Assembly: GCF_965638725.1 (NCBI RefSeq)
Contig: NC_134963.1
Span: 17,202,501-17,266,500, forward strand
Source of the DNA: Aptenodytes patagonicus
Taxonomy: Eukaryota > Chordata > Aves > Sphenisciformes > Spheniscidae
DNA length: 64,000 nt
Reading direction: 5' to 3'
Shown here: piece by piece, positions 1 through 12,939 of the stretch
Position numbering within the stretch: the stretch's first letter is position 1
Layout: the number at the start of each line of letters is the position of its first letter
Translations under genes and position numbers: made by a program
Notes under the pieces: generated by a model
Told to the model about the DNA's origin: nothing
The model's input: the letters and a program-made list of their open reading frames with translations, nothing else
Databases searched by the model: none

Positions 1-3000
1 TCCCACAGCTGGTGATTACCTAAGAGTTACGCTACAGCCCGACACACAGACTGCAGGACAACTCAGCACGCCAGGCCTCTGAGCCTGCAGTGCTCATCAG
101 GGCCCAGCGCTGGCTGAGCAGGTGGGTGGACTTCCACGTTCTAGAAATGCAAGTTTGTGAATCAAACGCTCCTCAAGCACGCAGGCAAAACTGGCTGAGC
201 TTTAGAGAAGCAATCCAACAAGGCGGCTTCCTTTGCTTGGGTGCTTCCCGTCTGACGATGCTCTTGGCACAGGACTAAGTTGCTATCATACTACCAGCTT
301 CTGACAGAGAAAGAGGGTGACCTCGTTCTTGCCTGCCATTACAAGGTGTGGCAATAATGCAGTCTTCCCAGACTGGAAGGGAATGCCTTGGAGGCGGAAA
401 CACCTGGGTGTTCCTTACTCCTGGGCACCCAGAACCACAGGAGGTGGTGCCAGAGGGCCTGACCCGATTCACAGACTGACACACCTCAGACTGAAAAGGC
501 TTCTCATTCAACTAACTTACTTTTCTCTTCAACAAGAGCCTCAGGAGCCTAACTTCTTCTTAACCCTTTACGCTACAGCAACTGCAATATTCAATCCTCA
601 CGTACCTTAGAAGAAAACTACTGCGGTCCTCTCTACGAGCGGGCCAACATTGCTGAGCCTGTAAGGAGCGTTTTACGCTTTATTAACCTTTTGAAACAAT
701 GCACTAGCTTTGCGTGCAATCCCATTAGCTGGGCTTCCTGTGACTTTATATAGACACGTTCATTTTCTCTGGCTAAGTCTGATTTGGAACGCAGGGGTGT
801 TCATCTGAAAACACTGCAAAACACACTTTTCACAGCAGTTCTCTGGTGAAGGCAACAACTGAGGAGGGTCTTCAGTTAACGTCAAACTGCAAAGCTCAAA
901 GAAGTCACACTCCAGCTAAAGATCTGCTTTTAGACGCTACTAGACGTGAATGTCAAATTAAGCAATGCCCAACAGGTACAAGTCATTGAATCTTTTCTTT
1001 TACGAGTGGGAAAGAAAGGATACACGGAAAGATAGTGAAGTGGTCTGTAGAAAAGGGATGTAAATCATCAAGATTTCCAAGGATTACTCGAATCGCTTCC
1101 TGGAGAGGCCAAAAAAAGAAAGGAAGGAAGAATATTAACAATATAGCCACAATTCCACTGTCAAGTACAGTTTCAAGGCTTGGGAAAAAATTAAAATTCC
1201 TTTACAGTTTGCATGAATCATGGAAGAGCGGGTTCTAGATATTTTGCTTTTCCTCCTCCCCTTCTTCGCCCCGCTCCCTCCCATCACCTTAGAGTGCACC
1301 GCACTAACAGACTCATAGAAATTGAAGGGAACGAGTATCTTCATCTTGAATAAACACAGAAGCATTACTATGGAGACTGGAGGTGTGCTTTTAACTTTAA
1401 GAAGTTTTAAATGTAAGAAGTCTCCTTTTTTCCAGCAAAACACAGGTAGGATTGACCTGTTCCGAAAATAAACATCTTCCTCTTTTTCTGAATATCGGCC
1501 CAATTCAGGCACAAGGGAACTGTAATTCAGCCCCAACAAACCCCTGCCTTAGAAATGGGAAACTTTTTCTAGTAATACTTTTCAATATTTTCAAAAGTGA
1601 AAAAGAAAAAAAAAGTTAAACAATAATTTTCCATATCAATTAAAATCAGCACATTTTCTTCAACAATATGTATAATGCTATTGCTGTACTCTGAAGGGTT
1701 TTTTAGAATTAAGTTACAGGAGCATTTTTAAGCAGGCAAGGTATCTGTCTCATTTCCTGGGGAATGGAAGGGGCTTTCTTCTGTCTCAGGAAGAAGATGG
1801 CAACAACAGAACTCATCGGTTGTGACCAAGCAAGTAATGGCATCATTAAATGAACATCCACTGGTTCCACTAGCTCCACAGCTACGGGGAAAGCATGTGC
1901 GATTTAGCATTAGATTAGCCTCTGTCAAGCCAGCTCACCGGCACTGCCACAGCTCCTGAAACAAGAGGAGGCTTTGACAGCTACTCAAGCCTGAGAAGTT
2001 AAAAGCGGTGGTCAGGTCTGAGGCTGAGCGTGAAACCATGGCAGAGTGCTACTGCAGAATGAATCTGAACAGCAATCAGAAAGGAACGGGGGGCAACGAG
2101 CTCGACAAATAGGAGTTTTCATTTGTCCAGTTTTAACAGTCAGTACCTTCTCCAAAACATCTCAAATAACAGCATGACTCGTCTACGCTAATTCTTGCCT
2201 GTTGGTGACATTTTTCGTTTACGTCATTTTTTTCACCCTCGTACTCTCCAGGGAAGTTCCCCGTTACTCGCACTTGAAATGCTGCATGTGACAAAATGTC
2301 CTCAGTCCCATAACGAACAACAGATTTGCTCAGCCTAACATTCAGCTAAGGTCCCGTGGACCTGCTTCATCTCCTACCTCTAACTCCTTGACAGCACTTC
2401 CAGTGTTGTCGAGATCAGGAGCGCTGCGAAGCAAACAGAGAGAGTTAGTCCCACCCCAGCCAAAAAGCAACGGAGCTACATTCGTTTTGAGAGTTTCAAC
2501 ACCAATCAAACATCGTTCCCATTGCACAGAGAAAATGCTTAGCAGGCAGGTGAATTCCTAATTTATTGTTCTTAAAAAACATCCAGTATTCCACAAGGAC
2601 TGTTTCTTGTGAACTTTCTGCCCATTTGGATTTTGTGTGTCTGAGGATACAATGGATGAGAGATCAGATCTTTCCAGTCGATCCTCAGTAACCTTTAGGA
2701 CTGGTTTTTTGACAAGGTGCCCTCAAACCAGCACCTCCGTCTTCCAGCCTATCACCATGCCGTTCTACTCAAGGCACTAAAAGAAGGAACCTCGGGACGT
2801 GCCTCTTAATCCCCTCCACGGGGCAAACCTGCAGAGGAACGGGCCTTCACAGCATTGCAGCTAGGCCCTGTGATGCTGGGAGTTGTCTACTGCCTGCATC
2901 AAACCGCGCTCCCAAATATTAACTACATCTTTTGTAAGCCAGCTTCTCAGAAGTTGTTTGCTGCTAGGTATCGGCCAACAGTAAAACGCACAGGGAGAGG

Positions 3001-5546
3001 GAAGGTCTTAAAGAAAATCCAAACCCATTACAAAGTAAACAAATCACGCAAACGTCACTTGGAAGTAAGTAAATAAAGTGGAGCGTAAGGAATTATGGCG
3101 TGCAAGTGTTCTCTGGTACATGGTTTTCCCTGGGGATTCAGGAGACCTTCAGTGAAGATGACCTCGCTCTACCAAAAGCCTGCACGCCTGTGTGACAGTC
3201 AGCTCTATCATCAGCTGGGATCAGCTCTTGCAACTCTTTCCACGTTCTTTTGGGAACCTGTCCCCAGATCGGTCACCATCTTCGTGTGGGCAAAAGGAGT
3301 TTCACCTCCCAAATCTGCAGGCTAACTGACAGCATTGCTTTGGGCATAAGGCTATGTAGGCACTTGGGACTTACTCCTTTACCCTCTCTTAGGAACCGGG
3401 AGTGAGTCCAGATGCTTTGAACAAGTACCCGCTATTCACCACAACCATGACACGATGGGGAAGACTTTCACGAGTTGCGCTCTCAAAGGAGTTGCTTTTG
3501 CTATGCGTGACCATGTTGATATGAAGACCGACTTGATGAGCTCACTACCAATTCCAGAAGTTATTCTGAAACACAAAAGGTGCTGCAGAAGTGTCGCGTC
3601 CTGTTCCCTCAAGTAGAACGATGAACTGCAAGAACTCGTGCTGCAATGCACACGAACCGTGAGACACGCAGGGGCAATGACAGGCTGCCAAACTCCAACA
3701 AACGTAGTGCTCTCTTTACCATCAGGAGACCACACGCCTGCAGGCTGTTCAGAAACGTACGCACACTACTGGCAGCGCCTTCCAAAGGGATTACGCTGAG
3801 GGAAAGAGCTTACTCACAGGCAAGAGCAACATTTCAAGGATCTTCTGAACACTACACGACACCACAAGACAGACAACACATCTTCCTCCCCAACATCAAC
3901 ACAGAGAACAAAACAAGGAGGAAGGTTAGTCCTCCTGGATCTGACACTATTCCAGCAAAATGCTAATAACCAAAGCTAAAGAAACAATTGCGTTTCAATT
4001 CATCCCAATATAAAGTCATGCAACGCAATTTCAAAGAGCCAGCCTGCTGCCACAAAGGAAAAAGGAGACCAGCGTTGCACGACGTTTAATGTAGCTTCAG
4101 GTCTGGAGACAGCCTAACTGGCATGACGTTCATAGCGCATTCTCTTCCGTTCTTCTGCAGCTAACAGCAGTCACTTCCAGAGTAAACCCAGGCTCTGGCA
4201 ACGTCTGTGCACATCTGACTGCAAAAGCACATCCACTCACGCTCATAAAACCACTCTACAGGCAGATGCTTGAGTCATTGCCTACGGCATTTTAGCCCTG
4301 CTGCAGCCTCACTGGCATGAAAACAGGGCTGTCGGGATGGCACAACGCTCTTTGGTTTCTCTCGTGCAGGGATACTTGCCGACTCAAAAGGATCTCAGTC
4401 CTCGTTTCTGCATGGTTGCCACCATCTGAAAAGAGATTTAACCTCAACAGTTTGTAAGACCTCCCAAAAGCCTGTGAGGGCATCAACCTTGAACTGCTGT
4501 CTGCTGATGATCACAGCCTTGAAGGATGTACACAGGGAGCCACGTTACGCTCAGCCACTGCTTTGGGGGTTTTTTATTAATATTTATGAATACTGTCATT
4601 ATTAATTACTTACCAGAGGCTGACACAGCAACAAGTCATAAACTTTCAGACCAAGTCTGAGCTCTACAGAACAGACCTTCACAGGACACAACCTATAAGC
4701 ACCTGCTTTGGGATACTACCCTTAAACCTCAGCAGCTCTGTCTCCTTTTGCCAGAGTAGCTCAAACTTCTGTGATTACCATAGCCCCCAGCCTCCAGGAT
4801 TCTGAGTCCCCTCTCAAATTAAAAGCTCCAGAGCTCCTCAAGTGAGCTGGTCAAGGTTTTGCCCACTCGCAAAAGCACTTGCCCATCATCGCTGTGTGCC
4901 TGACCAGCAGACACAAGCAGATTTCCTCCAGGGCAATACCCTCAGGGAAAGTCTTTTCTTCACCTCTAATAGATCATCCTCTCTTCTTGTTTGGCATCTC
5001 CCCCATCTGACCAGACTACTCAGCACCCTGTGCTTTCGTTACTTTGCTGGCTACTAACTAGAACTTCCTATTCGAGGCCTACCACACAACTGTTACCTCC
5101 CACAACCCTCCTATTCATTGTCCCCTGCACACCCAAAGGCTGTTTTCCTTTCTCTTCCTTGCACGCCTGTGGTACCACAGACTAAAATACTCTCCCTTCA
5201 CTCTCATTTCTCAGGCTTGCCACTACAGTGCCTTCTAGAAAATGAGACGCAGTTACCCCAAAAGTCCTGCTCAGCCCCTCTGCCCGCAGGAGAGGCACGC
5301 TGCGCTTTCAAAACAACAGGACAGGTTTGTCACAAACACATCTGAAATAGGAGTGGCAGTGGAAAGGGAACCTTGAGAGAAAAAATACCGAGAGCACAAC
5401 AAACATCTACTGCCAGCAGCCAGTGAGAGCTTCCAAAGACTCTTCCTACACCCACACTTGAGCGCCAGATTGCAAGGCCAGCGAACGGCACATTGCTAAC
5501 AGCAGACAGCCCAAGAAATAAGTACATACGTTGAGTACAGAGCTCC
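1..5546. other. No gene recognised (moderate GC, mostly unique)
   Basis: AT-richer than the rest of the window; only short frames, no family similarity. It may be intronic or intergenic. One stretch on the minus strand (2423-2378) has excellent exon-like splice borders but is too short to identify. Confidence 0.5.
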
Positions 5547-5551
5547 AAGGC

Positions 5552-6145
5552 TCTACTGGTTTTGACTGGGATAGAGTCAATTTTCTCCACAGCAGCTAGG
5601 ATGAGGCTATGATTTGGATTTGTGCTGAAAAGAATGTTGGTAACACAGGGATGTATTAGCTATTGCTGAGCAGTGCTGACACAGCGTCAAGGCCTTTTCT
5701 GCTTCCCACCCCACCCCACCAGCGAGCAGGCTGGGGGGGCACAAGAAGTTGGGAGGGGACACAGCTGGGACAGCTGACCCCAACTGACCCAAGGGATAGT
5801 CCACACCACAGGACGTCATGCTCAGCAATAAAACTGGGGGAAGAAGGAGGAAGGTGGGGATGTTCAGAGCGATGGCGTTTGTCTTCCCAAGTAACAGTTA
5901 CGCGTGATGGAGCCCTGCTTTCCTGCAGATGGCTGAACACCTGCCTGCCCATGGGAAGCAGTGAATGAATTCCTTGTTCTGCTTTGCTTGTGCGCACGGC
6001 TTTGCTTTACCTGTTAAACTGCCTTTATCTCAACCCACGAGTTTTCTCACTTTTACCCTTCCGATTCTCTTCCCTCATCCCACTGCGGGGCAGTGAGCGA
6101 GCGGCCGCGTGGGGCTTAGTGGCCGGCTGGGGTTAAACCACTACA
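5552..6145 (+). mobile_element. Solo LTR, avian ERVL type (copy 1)
   Basis: 594-bp LTR, internally recognisable by TGGTTTTGACTGGGATAGAG at the 5' side and GCCGGCTGGGGTTAAACCAC near the 3' end. It is flanked by the 5-bp duplication AAGGC (5547-5551 and 6146-6150). The first bases have mutated from TG to TC. No internal retroviral genes are present, so it is a solo LTR left by recombination. Confidence 0.9.
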
Positions 6146-7404
6146 AAGGCTCTAGAGCGTCTCAGGTAAACACTTACAAAATTTCAAAATGCTGTCAGTA
6201 CAAACAGCCTCTTTTTCCACTGAAGCACAACATCCACACGTGGCAGTGTAATAGGAGCATGTTTTACAGCTCAAATTACTCTCTCGGGCCAATGCTCAGC
6301 CTGTGCAAGTGCAGTAGCACCTTTCACGTGACCCCTTTCCTGGCCAGTGAAAGAAGGCAGGAAACGAGGAGCCCCCAAGATCTGAATTTAGGGTCTCCTA
6401 TTAACTCACTGCTACCTGCAGTCATCAAACCGCAGGTAGACTTCTCAGCTTTAACATGCTCACCTGCTGAAGTTGCCGTACCGGATTTTAAACTTGTACA
6501 CAAGCCTGCCTGCATGGAGAAACCTTGTTTCAGGCAAGGGATAGGTGAATGGTTTCAATGACATCTTTCTTTCTCCCGGAATGCCAGCCTAGGGAAGCAG
6601 GAGAGTCAAAGGTAAATTACTAAAAACCCTTCACCACCTCTCATTCTGTCATACAAGAACAAAAGATTACACGCAGTTTTTCCCCTCGAGGACATTCGCA
6701 GAGAGAACCGGGGTTTCCTGCCAGGATCTCCTACAAGTCAGAAAACCCCCGATTCCGTGTCCGTTCCAATCAAGCAGGGTATTTTTGAGCAGGGTTAGAG
6801 GACAGACTTCGAGCTGACGGCTACCCGCCTTCAGCTGCACCGCTCCCGACACCTCACTGCCAACGTCCCTGAAGCTTTACAGGCCTCTTGCCCCGCCGGC
6901 TGGCAAGACAGCCCGGGCAGGCCTGTGTCGCAGCCCGTGACCGACACCAGGCTCTGAGGGACACCCCCGGCTGCTCTGGGTCCCTGCGGACCCTGCGGGT
7001 ACAGCCAGGGGAAACGCGTTTCTCTCCGCACCCGCACGTCTCCCCGGTGCCCCCCGGCCTCCGCCGGACAGCCGCCGGCGGGAGGCAGTCCCCTGCTGCC
7101 CCCGCAGCCCCGGGGGCGGGAGGCAGGGAGGGGCCGGGGCTGGCCGGGCCTGCCGGGGGAAGGCCGGCCGGGACCCGCCGCGGACGCCGGCCCAGCGCCC
7201 CGGCCTGCCGAGAGGAGAGATGCCGCCGCCGCCGCCTCCTCAGCCCCGCTGCCGGCCTGCGAGGCCCCCGGGCAGCCCCGGCGCTGCCGACCACCGGCAG
7301 CCCACCGCTCCACGGGAGGGGAGGAGCCCCCGCCACGGCCACCGGCCCTGCCGCGCCCGCCGCCCGCCCTTGCCTCAGGCGGGGCCGGGCCGGGGCTGGG
7401 GTCG

Positions 7405-7560
7405 GAGCCGAGCCGAGCCGAACAGAGCCGAGCCCAGCCGAACAGAGCCGAGCCGAACAGAGCCGAGCCGAGCCGAGCCCAGCCGAACAGAGCCGAGCCC
7501 AGCCGAACAGAGCCGAGACCAGCCGAGACCAGCCGAACAGAGCCGAGACCAGCCGAGCAG
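7405..7560. repeat. Pentamer array (GAGCC/CAGCC/GAACA)n
   Basis: About 31 pentamers read as GAGCC, CAGCC, GAACA and GAGAC in irregular order. Because the unit is 5 bp, every frame stays open and gives a 5-residue periodic peptide. Confidence 0.92.
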
Positions 7561-8224
7561 CACGAGCCGCGGCGGCAGAGGACCGCGCCCCCCAGCGGCG
7601 CGGAGGTCCGCGCCCCGCCCCGCCGCTGGGCGAGGCGCCGGTGCCCGCCTGGGGCGGGGGGTCCCGGCGGCGGTGCCAGGGCGGGGGGCGGCTGCAGGCG
7701 AGGCCGGGCTCTCCTCGGGGTGCTGGTGGTGGCGAGGGGCTGGCGGGCAGGACCGTGCTGCCCAGGGGTGCGTTGGCAGCCCTGCGTACCCGCGTCCTTC
7801 CAGCGGGCACAGCCCTGCCGCGGGTTTGGGGGAACCCCCCCCCGACTGGCACGGTCGTGCCTTGAGCTGATCGGGTGGCTCCGAGCGCGACCGGCTCCTG
7901 CCTGTGTGCGCCGGGACGTGGCCAAACTCCGACCCCCGGGGACAGGGAATGGCCTCTGCGGTGTCTCTGGTGAAAGCTGCCCCGTGGGGGTGCCGGGGGG
8001 TCTCCTGGTGCCTCCGTGAGGACGCCTGTGGAGGGGACCCCCGCCAGCGCACCTCAGGCGGGGACGGGGCAGCTTGTTGGTGACCCTTCTGACAAGGGAC
8101 CCCCTTTCAGAGGCCGCGGCGACGCTCGCTCAGCAGCACGTCGCTGCACCGTTCGCACGGCAGGACTCTGGGCCAGGCCCTGGGGACGCTGGGGACTGGC
8201 CCCAGCTGCAGGTGGGAAGGGGGG

Positions 8225-8264
8225 ACGTGACGTGACGTGACGTGACGTGACGTGACGTGACGTG
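8225..8264. repeat. (ACGTG)8 pentamer array
   Basis: Eight perfect copies of ACGTG, producing seven TGACGT junctions (CRE half-sites) spaced every 5 bp. Confidence 0.95.
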
Positions 8265-8550
8265 GCACAAAGTGCCCCGTGTGCCCCAGCTGGGCAACCC
8301 CTTTCCAGCCCTGGCGCAGCCTCCAGCACCCGCGCTGGAGGTGGCCGGGGCTGTGCTGCAGAGGTGGCATCGCAGCTGTGGGGGAGGCTCCAGGAGACGT
8401 CTGACCTGCCGCCAGGGAGGCTGGGGGTCGATCCCCGGCCGCTACAGCACCTCCTTTCCTTCCCTTTCTGCCCCACAGAGCTGCCTGCTGCACCTCTGCT
8501 CTGGGTCACCCGGGGCTGCCACCTCCCCCTGCTCCAGCTCCCCACGGCCG

Positions 8551-8812
8551 CGTGCTGCTCTGCACTGGCCGCTGCTGCTGCTGCTGCTGCTGCTGCACTT
8601 CAGAGGCAGCTGCATTTTGGGGCTTGGAGCGCTTTGGGTTCCAGTGTGAGCCCAAAGCATCGGAGGAGTTGGCCTTTGCCGCGTGCTGCTCTGCACTGGC
8701 CGCTGCTGCTGCTGCTGCTGCTGCTGCACTTCAGAGGCAGCTGCATTTTGGGGCTTGGAGCGCTTTGGGTTCCAGTGTGAGCCCAAAGCATCGGAGGAGT
8801 TGGCCTTTACCG
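8551..8812. repeat. 131-bp tandem duplication, each unit with (CTG)8
   Basis: Units 8551-8681 and 8682-8812 are almost identical (for example TTTGCCG versus TTTACCG at the end). Each starts CGTGCTGCTCTGCACTGGCC and carries an eight-unit CTG run. A third copy begins and is cut off after CGTG at 8813. Confidence 0.95.
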
Positions 8813-9869
8813 CGTGGCAGGTCTTGCAGCTGCTTTCAAAGTGGTCTGGGGCTCTGCCCAGGCCTCTCAAGTCAGCGTTAACGCTGGTGCCTAATGACAG
8901 TCCCTTGACAGTGGCCCTGGTAGCTCATCCCTCTCTCTCCCAAACTGCAATGATGTCAGGCTTGCCGATTCTTGTTTTAGGCACCTTTCATGCACAGATT
9001 CCCAGAGATTTTTTCACTCCTCCGCTACACACACCGAGTGTGATTCCTGGAGGGCCACAGAAATGCAACAGCAGCGGCGTTAGTCTCGTCTGCAGTTTTT
9101 GAGAGGAAACTCCCTCTTAGATAGCTGTCCTGAGCCTTTCGGGCAGGCACGTTTTACTTCTAAAACAGACACAACTGAAAAGCTCTGACGATCAGCGACC
9201 TAGCTGAGCAATGATCAAAAAAAAGCCACTTTTTATCCCACGGAAGCCTAACAGTGACATTTGTAGGAAAAACAATGTCCCAATTAGTTCTCTTGCGCCA
9301 ACCACAAAAACAGGTTTTGGTATAAAAGAAGAGGCTTCTAGTTGACTAAATGAAAACCTAAACAAACAACGAGAGCAGACACTGATCCGCCTCCTTGGGG
9401 CAGGACGGTCAGAATTTCCCTTTGCTCTGCAAAGGACATCCTTTCCATTAAAATGCAGAGCTCCTCCTTGATGAACCATGAGGCGGTCAGCGCTCACTGC
9501 CTTCGGACGGCAGCCCAGCCTGGGGAACCCGGCTCAGACAAGCGCTTGCACCACTTTGGTGCTTCTAGGGAGCATCTGGACTCCTCCTGCCTCTCAGGAA
9601 ACATCTGTAGATCCCAAACAGCGTTCTTGGGGGGGAAAAAAAAAAAACAGATGGTGTTCATGTCAATCTACAGGGAACGAGAAGGTCTTAAGCTTCTGGA
9701 ATAACAATTTGCATTTTATTATCCAAAAAACAGTAGAGTGTAGGCAGGGTTGGGAGACAAAGTTAACACGGAGCCTCACAAAAACTGCTCCGCCCTTGTT
9801 GAACTTCATCTTAAGTTTTACTGAGTCTTTACGTTGTGAAATAATCAACTATAAGAACATTTTGATTCC

Positions 9870-10400
9870 TGTAAGTTAGCCCCTATGGTAGCGTTATGTA
9901 TAGGTTGCTGTGTTACTTACTATTCGAGGCTGGGTTGCTTGAAGTCCCTATTCCCTGTTCCCTGGACTCTCTGGACCATAACCAGAGCCCCGAGGTTCTG
10001 TTGTATATGGGATGAGTTATTTGACAACCTGGCAAGGTAGATATCTAGCTGGCCAACTTGGCAACAAAACCTACTTTTAAGGTGTCCTGAAGTGCGCTGC
10101 CTTCATTGTAATACTAAAAAACACACCCACAGGTCAAGACGACCCTTGCCCAGGTGAAGACCCTTCCCCTGCGCAAGCGTAGTAACACAAGAGAATGACA
10201 CAGCAGATATTATAACTATATGCAAATCACTAACCAATCATTGTAACTGGGAGTGTACTACCGTGTAATTTCTGTGTATAAATGTCACGGTGAACTTGGC
10301 ATAGGTGTGCTTGATTTGTGGAAGTTCCACCTAGCCCCCGGCGCCGCAATAAAGAATGCCTGCTTTCTAAAACTCCAAACTGAGTCTTAGGGAGTTCATC
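9870..10400 (+). mobile_element. Probable solo LTR of another endogenous retrovirus
   Basis: LTR-like organisation: a U3-like region, a promoter-like TGTATAAATGTCACGG, and a poly(A) signal AATAAAGAATGCCTGCTTTC near 10348, then an end near GGAGTTCATCA. Exact ends and target duplication were not resolved, and a CR1 fragment abuts it on the right. Confidence 0.5.
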
Positions 10401-10417
10401 ACCTGCCGACTTACGGT

Positions 10418-10950
10418 AGCACCCTGGTGAGACCCCATCTGCAGAACTGTGTCCAGTTTGGGGCTCCCAAATAAATAGATAAAAAAGGTCACTGACACAC
10501 AGACGCAAATCAAGTGGAGGCCACCGAGATGGCCAGGGGCTGGGAGTACAGGATGCATGAGGAGAGGTGGGGGGAGCTGGGTTCACTCGGTCTGGAGCAG
10601 CAAAGGCTTGTGGGGATCCTAATTGCTGCCTTCAACTACCTAATAGGAGGGTGCAGAGAGGACACTCCCGGGTTCTTCTTAGAGGTGCACGGTGATAGGA
10701 GAAGAGGCAACGGGCACACGTTAGAACATAGGAAACTCCAACTAGGTACATGAGGGAGAAAAACGACCATGAGATGGGTCACGTACTGGAACAGGGCCCA
10801 GAGAGGCTGTGGGATCTCCATCCCTGGAGGTACTGGAAGCTCAACTGGAGGAGGACCTGAGCAACCTCTCCTAAGCGAACCTGCTTGGAGCGGGAGGCTG
10901 CTCTAGAGACCTCCAAAGGTCCCTTCCCACCTACATCATTCTGTGATACA
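10418..10950 (+). mobile_element. CR1 LINE 3' fragment
   Basis: Starts within the ORF2 end (CCTGGTGAGACCCCATCTGC, then CAGTTTGGGGCTCCC). It continues through GGCAACGGGCACACGTTAGA and finishes with CCAAAGGTCCCTTCCCACCT and the terminal ATTCTGTGATA. Decayed, non-coding. Confidence 0.85.
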
Positions 10951-11041
10951 CGTACCAGCAGTTAACAGAGTCCTCAAGAAAACTTCAGGTACATTTCAAT
11001 GACACCAGGTGGGCGAACACACGCTACTGCACAATACCGTG

Positions 11042-11635
11042 TGTGCTGGTTTTGGCTGGGATAGAGTTAATTTCCTTCATAGCAGCTAGCATGGGGCTGT
11101 GTTTTGGATTTGTGCTGGAAACAGTGTTGATAACACAGGGATGTATTAGCTATTGCTGAGCAGTGCTGACACAGCGTCAAGGCCTTTTCTGCTTCCCACC
11201 CCACCCCACCAGCGAGCAGGCTGGGGGGGCACAAGAAGTTGGGAGGGGACACAGCTGGGACAGCTGACCCCAACTGACCCAAGGGATAGTCCACACCACA
11301 GGACGTCATGCTCAGCAATAAAACTGGGGGAAGAAGGAGGAAGGGGGGCACGTTCAGAGTGATGGTGTTTGTCTTCCCAAGTCACCGTTACGCGTGATGG
11401 AGCCCTGCTTTCCTGGAGATGGCTGAACACCTGCCTGCCCATGGGAAGGAGTGAATGAATTCCTTGTTCTGCTTTGCTTGTGTGCATAGCTTTTGCTTTA
11501 CCTGTTAAACTCTCTTTATCTCAACCCATGAGTTTTCTCACTTTTACCCTTCCGATTCTCTCCCCCATCCCACCGAGGGGGAGTGAGCAAGGGGCCATCT
11601 GGGGCTTAGCTGCCGGCTGGGGTTAAACCACGACA
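11042..11635 (+). mobile_element. Solo LTR, avian ERVL type (copy 2)
   Basis: 594-bp LTR with intact TG...CA ends (TGTGCTGGTTTTGG ... ACCACGACA) and a perfect 5-bp target duplication CCGTG (11037-11041 and 11636-11640). It is nearly identical to the copy at 5552-6145 over its whole length. No internal genes. Confidence 0.93.
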
Positions 11636-12289
11636 CCGTGTGAAATGAAAAGCCCATTAGAAAAGGAGAAGACGACAGAGGGTCAGTATACTGGAAGGTA
11701 ACCGATGATACACCCAGGCCCACAGCCCCAGGACATGCACCTTTTCTACCTCACCCTCCAGCTTTCTCATTGTACGCCACAACTCTCCGTGGGAGAAAAG
11801 AAGGCAGGACACGTCCCCAAAGGGACGAGTCTGTTTGGAGGATAACTTCTGAGGGTCTGCTCGATGCACAGAGCAGATGTCTGCTCGCCACCTCATCCTG
11901 AGCGGTTCTGGCAATGCACAGATGGGCTGCCAGCTCTCCCCAGGCTGCTGGTGGTGACTGTGGACCAACCTCCCTCCCTCCCTCCCCCTGCAGCGTGTCC
12001 TGCGAGTGCCTTTCCGACTGCTGAGCTGGGGGAGCACACGCTGGGGGACAAGGCACCTGGGGAGGGTGGTGGAGGACAAAGGCCAAGTGGGAAGTGTACT
12101 GCTGGAGTGTTCAAAGCACTGGCAGCAGGTGACAAACCTCTGTGGAAAGGAACACAGAGGAAAGAAACGGGAAAGAAACACCTTGCAGAGATTTTGGCGC
12201 ACGTAGGGACAGATTCCCAAGTCTCTCTGCAACTCTGACAATCCGCCAGGTAGGGTCAGTGTTTCCAAAGAGCTCATCTTCCCAAAAAA

Positions 12290-12362
12290 GAGCAGCAGGT
12301 TGGAAGGGACCTCTGGAGGTCGGCTGCTCCAACCCCCTTCTCTCAAAGCAGGGCCTCTCACC
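12290..12362 (-). mobile_element. CR1 3'-end fragment
   Basis: Antisense of the CR1 tail: GGTTGGAAGGGACCTCTGGA followed by GGTCGGCTGCTCCAACCCCC and CAAAGCAGGG. Only about 70 bp remain. Confidence 0.7.
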
Positions 12363-12939
12363 TTCAACATGAAACTGTGGGTGAATGTCGTTCCCTTACA
12401 CACACAGAGGGCTGTTCATTACGATTACACCGGCTCTGGACTCCCACGCAGGGACTACACAAGTGCAAACCCAAAGGACAGTCCCTGTCACCAAGAGCTC
12501 ACTCATCACGCAAGGACAGGTACCCAGCTCTCTCTCCAATTCCAGTGTCCCTGGACACATGGCTCCTCTCCTCGCTCAGTCCGGTGTACAGCACCAGGTG
12601 TAACAGCAGCATGGCCTGCCGAGGAGAACAACTGCAGATCAGGTGGGCATTATGCAAGAAAACCATGCCAACGTATTTGTCCAGAAACTGGAATGAATAC
12701 TCTCCCCGAGAGTAATGTCCTGACGGTGCTCCACAAAATCCACAGTCCCCCTGGATGCTGGCGGGAGCAAGCCGGGAAAATCTGAATGCCAACACCCACG
12801 AGGTTTCTGCCTTCGGCTCTAGGAAAGACTCCTGTTCATCTGTTACAGGAAAGCCAGTGTTATCCTTGCAGGGTGGGAAACAAAGCTTATCCGATACACA
12901 CTTAGGTGCGACATGAAGTCAGAGCACAAATCTTTACAA

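Larger units (their letters stand above)
6880..8300. promoter_or_regulatory. CpG island without an assigned gene
   Basis: About 1.4 kb of very high GC and CpG with long open frames in most frames, as expected from composition. It contains the GAGCC pentamer array and ends near the ACGTG array. In birds such islands usually mark promoters, but no exon with family similarity was recognised. Confidence 0.5.

Noticed and set aside
1728-1871. Possible C-terminal exon on the minus strand ending GNETDTLPA
   Set aside because: It has an acceptor-like CCCCGTAG and a plausible stop, but competing frames are equally open, the pyrimidine tract is short, and the phase does not fit the orphan exon at 2423-2378.
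6831-7925. Long open frames on both strands across the first CpG island
   Set aside because: Pentamer repeats and high GC keep all frames open; peptides are 5-residue periodic (for example SARLG, AEPSR).
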